This document shows, one piece after another, positions 59,208 to 64,000 of a DNA stretch of 64,000 bases (position 1 is its first letter; every line of letters starts with the position of its first letter). The stretch comes from Punica granatum (taxonomy: Eukaryota; Streptophyta; Magnoliopsida; Myrtales; Lythraceae). The notes beneath the pieces are model-generated. The model worked only from the letters and a program-made list of their open reading frames with translations. It made no database searches and was not told where the DNA came from. The DNA is taken from positions 16,527,845 through 16,591,844 of the forward strand of contig NC_045133.1 in the NCBI RefSeq assembly GCF_007655135.1, in the 5' to 3' direction. The translations under genes were made by a program, and so were the position numbers.

Positions 59208-60472
59208 AGTCCGCTCATGCTTTCCCTTTGCTTCTTCTATACACAAACATATACACACGTAAACATAATATATCATACCTTATCTTATGGTCATATATAA
59301 AGATTTTATGGAAATCAATATGGATATAGTATATGGTAAATTACATGCAAATTCTAATGTTTTTATTGGGCTATATTCAATTCTATATGCCCTTATTTCT
59401 GCATATTTTGTTACCTTGGATATATTTTGTTGGGCTACATGTATATAATCTATTTATTCTACTGCATAATCAATGATAAAAGAACATAAAAATTTTCTTA
59501 ATATATAAGTGACGATGTGGCAAAGCGAGAAGCTGCATTTTTTATTTTTGATGATGTGGTGACGTGAGAATTCGACTCGGGCCTTATTTTCACATATATA
59601 AAGATTGTATTATAAAGTGGGTGGTCTAAGTAAAATACGTATAATATACATTATAAATATATGTTTATTTTTATATTTATATCAAGTGAACCATATTGGA
59701 TGAGTTTATTTTTTCATATATGTTTAAAAGATATTGCTAAGTAATTATCGAAAAATAAAAGGATAAAACTTTGTAATAATTAAGACCAAAATTTTTCTCT
59801 ATTTTGTTATATTTATATAGTAATAAATGAAGTCACGTTAATTATACATTGAGAGTTTAAAAAAGCTGAGATAGAAATTAAAGCATGTCGAAAAAATTAG
59901 AAAAAAAAACTCAAAGCGTTGCATAACATTCGCTTAAGTTTAAAAAATAAGCAACGATGCTCACAAATCACATAATTAAGGCGTCGCATTTGATTATATT
60001 AAAAGCATTAAATATATAAAGATGGTGTATTTTTATTTGAAAAATGTTTGTAATAAATCATGTATGTCTCTTAATTGCTAATATATAAAGAAAATTATGC
60101 TAAAATAGGTATAAACAGAATTATGAGATATATAATCAAGCATAGATACTTTTCTTTTCTTTTTTTGGTTACAAAGAGACCTATGAGCATAGTACATGAA
60201 ATCAAGCTTAGAAGTTATATATCGATTTTATAAGTATAATTAGTTTTACTAATTTTGATTAATAACTTATATAAAAATCTTGTACGACGCACGAGCAAAC
60301 ATTGGTTTTGTTTCGATGATGAGATTTCTTTGTCACAACATATCTCCATGGATCCGATCCAATCCGTCGTCATTGTTATCGTCTTAAAGGTTACCTGTAT
60401 GTATGGATAATTGCAAATCTGAGCAAGATCACATAGACGTTAATTGCTACAGTACGTGTTGAGTCCACCAGA

Positions 60473-60503
<31 letters not shown>

Positions 60504-60513
60504 TTATTATTTT

Positions 60514-60729
60514 ATGTACAATAGCAACCTTAGCTATTGGAACTACAATGAATTCGAATTTGCCATAGGCCCATCTGGAATTGTTGTTGGAGGTCTTGGT
60601 GGCAGGCACATTCATCTTGCAGGGAATGGATTGCCAATTGATGGTACTCAAGAGTACTGCATGCAATTGGAAAAGACACGTTTGGGTCGATCGATACACT
60701 ATCATGCTTTTCAATTCAAAGGCTTCTAG
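60514..60729 (+). other. Open stretch matching 9,357-9,605 in segment A, unknown
   Basis: It shares NEFEFAIGPSGI.VGGLGGR with the partner and continues open after it, while A carries an extra repeat of GGAATTGCCATAGGC-like sequence. No known domain. Either a gene fragment or a chance frame. Confidence 0.25.
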
Positions 60730-62969
60730 CGAGTAAGCTGCAAAAGAAGGGGCCGGGCCATGTTAGACATCCATGGAAGCCCCGTGAGCAAGGTATATGG
60801 TGTCATCATATATTCTAGGCGTTATGTTGTCATCACTTGCTCGAGATGTCTGCAAATGGATATGGATGGCTTGTGGAGAATTCACTCTTACGTACTATTA
60901 ACTTAGGCTGGCCATAATTGAATTATTTATTGGTGACCCAAATCTTATGCAAGATTCGTCACTGGCTCTTTAGAGTGGAAGAATGTAAATTGCCGCTGCT
61001 AATTAAGTGTACCTTTTGTAATTAATGAAGTGAGGGATTCGCTTCTCATTGCTTCGAACCTTGAAATACTGATTGCTTCAGACCTTACATATCCAACATT
61101 TTAATTCAGAGTGCCAAGGTGATTCATAGGCATCTTGGTTGTCTTTTCCCCCTTCTTCTTGCTTTATCAACGATATGTATAACTGCAGGCCAAGATCTCT
61201 AGAGAGATCTCAACTGAGATGGGGGTGGGGCCGGTCTCGTCCGCCACCACCCCCTACCCAGTCACCAGCAACCTCAATCAACTGTTGCGTCTAACCATCT
61301 TTCTCGCTCTTTTTATCTTTTTCTTTTTAAATTTCAGTTTTTTAATATCAATCTCACTTTTAAATTTCCTTATTTTATTTATGTGTTTCATTTTCATTTT
61401 AATTAATTTTCTAACATTCTAATTTTGTTTTTTTTTAAATTTTTGTACTTTTTATGTTTATTCCATTAATTGTATTTTTAATATTTATCTCAAAATTTGT
61501 TTATATTTTTCATATTCTTATATTTTTATATACTTATTACATTTATTTTTAAAATATTTATTTTATTTTTATTTATATAAGATTTCATAAAAATGATGTG
61601 ATAATATCACGCAGGGCTATGTAAACAATGTCTAATATGCCAGCAGCCACGAAAGAGCTACGTCAGCAACTATACACTGATGCTGTCAACCCAAAATTGT
61701 CGGTTTATGTAACATTGTTACAACTTTAAAAAAGAAAAAAAGGAAAAAGACAGTTGTAGACCTCAACCTTTGGAATTTTTGCCATTTTGGTCTTAAACCT
61801 TTTCTTTTTTGTTCTTGTCCTCTATCTTTCAATTTTTTGCCCCTTTAGTCCGGTCGTAACATTTTCCGTCTAAAATAATCTTTTCCTTCCAAAAATGATT
61901 TTTATATTTAATTTTATTTTCAAATTTAAAATGAAAAAAAAAGGCAAAACCGTAAGGTCATAACAAGAAAAGGGATTAGAAAGGGGTTGACGGTAGCCTC
62001 ATCGTCGGCCACCAATGAGGTCGCCAACAACCCCAAATTGATGGGTGGTGACCACCGACTTGGTCGCTGGTCTTCTCAAATCGCTGCTGTCCCCTCTCCC
62101 CTTTCTCTCCCGTTTGTTTACATTCCTTTTTTTTAAAAAAAAAATTTTGGGGTGGTGGAGCTCTAGTCCGCTGCCACCTTCCCCCCTCCTCAATGTGCTA
62201 ATGCACCTCAAATGGGCATCGGCAGAGGCTGACCACTTGCGATGCACTTTTGTGGGTTGGCAGAATTTTTACTAGGCTGATGCCCTTTTATGCGTTGTCA
62301 CAAGTTCTTACTATGGCGACGCACGTGCCGGGATATGATCCACATCCTGTGTTGACGCACTAAAGTGCGCCGCAAATACAGTTTTTTCCCCAAAAAATGC
62401 TTGTACTGACACACAAAAAAGTGCCTCAGCACAAGCTTTATTTATTTATTTATTTATTATTATTATTATTATTGCTTCTTAAAAGAAAGCTAAGCCTGCC
62501 TACTGATTATTGACCGCCTTTTGAAAAACTATATAGGGTCTTCCTCTGAATACTCGATACTATGAGTCAAGGACTTACTTCAATTTTAAGAAATGTTTCC
62601 GTTTGTTCTTTTCTTAAGCATAAGACGAGTAAATTTATTCTTGAACTTGTATGATGTATAGCTAAACTTAGCAAGTTGTCAATGGATTACAACATATATG
62701 TTGTATGCTTTCGTTAATACTTGAGACTTGGAAAATGTTGTGCATGGTTTTAAATATTACGGTTCAAAGTAACGATATATTGGTGGGAAATATTTCATTT
62801 TTCAATTTTCTCTCCTCTATGTACTTTCATATAGTTATATTATTGTAGAACATATTGATATCGTATCTTTATCATGGCTGTATTAACGAAAATTACAGAA
62901 TTCTTTAATTATTTGCGATTTCTCTAAGGAACGGGAAGGACTTTTATGCTTAAATACAATAATAATTAA

Positions 62970-63214
62970 GGGGTCGTTTGAATTCAGAGTTAAAATTATT
63001 TTTATTTTGATTTTAATTTTGATTGTGGAAAATGACAAATGAAATGTGATTATAAATTTGACTTGAGAAACGTGTGTTTTTGTTGTGTAGTGTGTTGAGT
63101 TAAAGTTAAAGTTAAAATTTTTTAATTGGAAAATGTGGATTTTTGTTGTGTAGTGTGTTGAGTTAAAATTAAAGTTCAAGTTAAAATCAATTAATTCTGA
63201 ATTTAAACGGAAAA
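62970..63214. mobile_element. MITE, 245 bp, present only in segment B
   Basis: The ends read GGGGTCGTTTGAATTCAGAG and, inverted, TTTTCCGTTTAAATTCAGAA. Flanking TAA lies at 62,967-62,969 and 63,215-63,217. Segment A at about 18,190-18,205 lacks it. An inner 64 bp period repeats TTGTTGTGTAGTGTGTTGAG at about 63,079 and 63,143. Harbinger/Tourist-like by target size; the outermost bases are poorly paired. Confidence 0.75.
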
Positions 63215-63477
63215 TAAGTATCTTACTGACAAATGTTGAATATATTCCACCAACCTGACCCTGTAGCATATAGGTTTGTCTCCACCTTTTATATTCCTCT
63301 TTTGAAAATATTAGACTCAAACTATCAAAAGTGCCCACGCAAGAATATCTTGTACAACGTATCAGTTAAGCACATACCTTGTTCAAAAAGTGAATTTTAT
63401 GCTAGATATCTATGAGGTTCTTTACCTATAGTTACTGTTTAAATATGATAGTTCAATTATGATTTGTCTTAAAAATG

Positions 63478-63597
63478 TCATATATGTTTCATAATGAATG
63501 TTTTTCCTGCCACTGGCTTGTACTCGATCACCTGGTACTCCGCAACACTTCTGCACTCGGCATTTTCTTGCATGCTTTGCATCAACGAACCTTGCAT
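63478..63597 (-). other. 39-codon ORF, partner of 18,481-18,600
   Basis: It has the same start, stop and length as in segment A, with VIEYK.VAGK.FIMKHI shared. Unknown function, possibly an exon fragment. Confidence 0.3.
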
Positions 63598-63717
63598 GAC
63601 ATCGTGTACATGCCATAATTCAAGTGGAATACATTTATCACAAGCATTTTATGTATCATGGTGATACATTACTATTTTAAAACGAAATTATAATATAAAA
63701 CTTATATATATACACAC

Positions 63718-63747
63718 CACGTGCAACACACGTGACTTTCTGACTAG
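63718..63747 (+). mobile_element. Helitron-like 3' terminus
   Basis: A perfect hairpin CACGTG-CAACA-CACGTG is followed after 9 bases by CTAG and T. It is the better-kept copy of 18,720-18,749. Confidence 0.5.
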
Positions 63748-64000
63748 TTATGTAAAAATAGATTGAAACTGACTAAATCAATGTGTATATGATTTAATTG
63801 CAGTTTCTCTTTTATGTATGCTTAACAGATGAAAATATCAATATTTAAGTCCAATTAAAATGGTTTAGTTTACTTTAATATTTGCACTTATCTAGATATA
63901 TAGAAATTAAATCAATAAAAAAATTTAGAATATACGTTTATCAAATATAATAAAAAGGAATATTTTCCTTTTCTTCACCAAATGAGACATTGATAGATAT

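Larger units (their letters stand above)
58690..64000 (+). repeat. Duplicated segment B (partner: 5,305-19,000)
   Basis: It is collinear with segment A but lacks the TRIM, the MULE, about 1.8 kb around 5,430-7,235, and about 130 bp near 9,190-9,330. It has its own MITE at 62,970. AT microsatellites are expanded at 59,168-59,206 and 60,474-60,499. A TTTA/TTA run lies at about 62,440-62,475. The copy extends past the window. No functional gene is seen in it. Confidence 0.88.

Noticed and set aside
62883..63338. 151-codon minus-strand ORF
   Set aside because: It spans the MITE at 62,970-63,214 and its inner duplication and is absent from segment A.

Overview
This window is nuclear DNA of a flowering plant, most likely a woody eudicot. 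The species cannot be named from the sequence. The evidence is a plant-only gene family (DUF247), plant MuDR-type and Harbinger-like transposons, tRNA-derived SINEs, a TRIM, and very large Tat/Ogre-lineage Ty3 retrotransposons with an intron between protease and reverse transcriptase. Almost all of it is transposable-element DNA in AT-rich spacer. No intact host gene with a recognisable function was found. The only clear host gene, a DUF247 gene on the minus strand at 26,257-27,684, carries a premature stop before its membrane anchor.

Layout. 1-4,881: 3' end of a Ty3/Tat element (internal 3' region, 28-29 bp tandem repeat, PPT, 3' LTR) whose 5' part lies outside the window. 5,300-19,000: segment A of a duplication whose second copy, segment B, runs from 58,690 to the window end. 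A carries a TRIM (8,563-9,050) and a 6.3 kb MULE (10,666-16,985) that B lacks; the MULE in turn holds a 1.2 kb solo LTR. B carries a 245 bp MITE that A lacks. Each copy therefore supplies the empty site for the other's insertions. 20,479-22,556: a Pack-MULE-like element carrying a broken leucine-rich-repeat gene fragment. 23,480-24,310: degenerate tandem repeats. 26,257-27,684: DUF247 pseudogene. 27,790-32,230: SINE-like units, a TIR element, and one SINE with a perfect 16 bp target duplication. 32,480-33,987: Harbinger-like non-autonomous element. 36,136-38,212: three tandem copies of a 695 bp unit, each with a foldback at its junction.

39,501-58,476: a nearly complete 19 kb Tat/Ogre-type element with LTRs of about 3.45 kb. 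Its order is 5' LTR, PBS, extra ORF (DUF7745-like with coiled coil), gag, protease, G-patch, intron, RT, Ty3 RNase H, archaeal-type RNase H, integrase, spacer repeats, tandem array, PPT, 3' LTR. It is no longer functional: two stops in the extra ORF, a MITE in gag, a frameshift in gag and a stop in integrase. It had inserted into one arm of a long near-perfect hairpin.

The most informative content is the nesting and the reciprocal empty sites, which allow exact element boundaries to be read without outside data.
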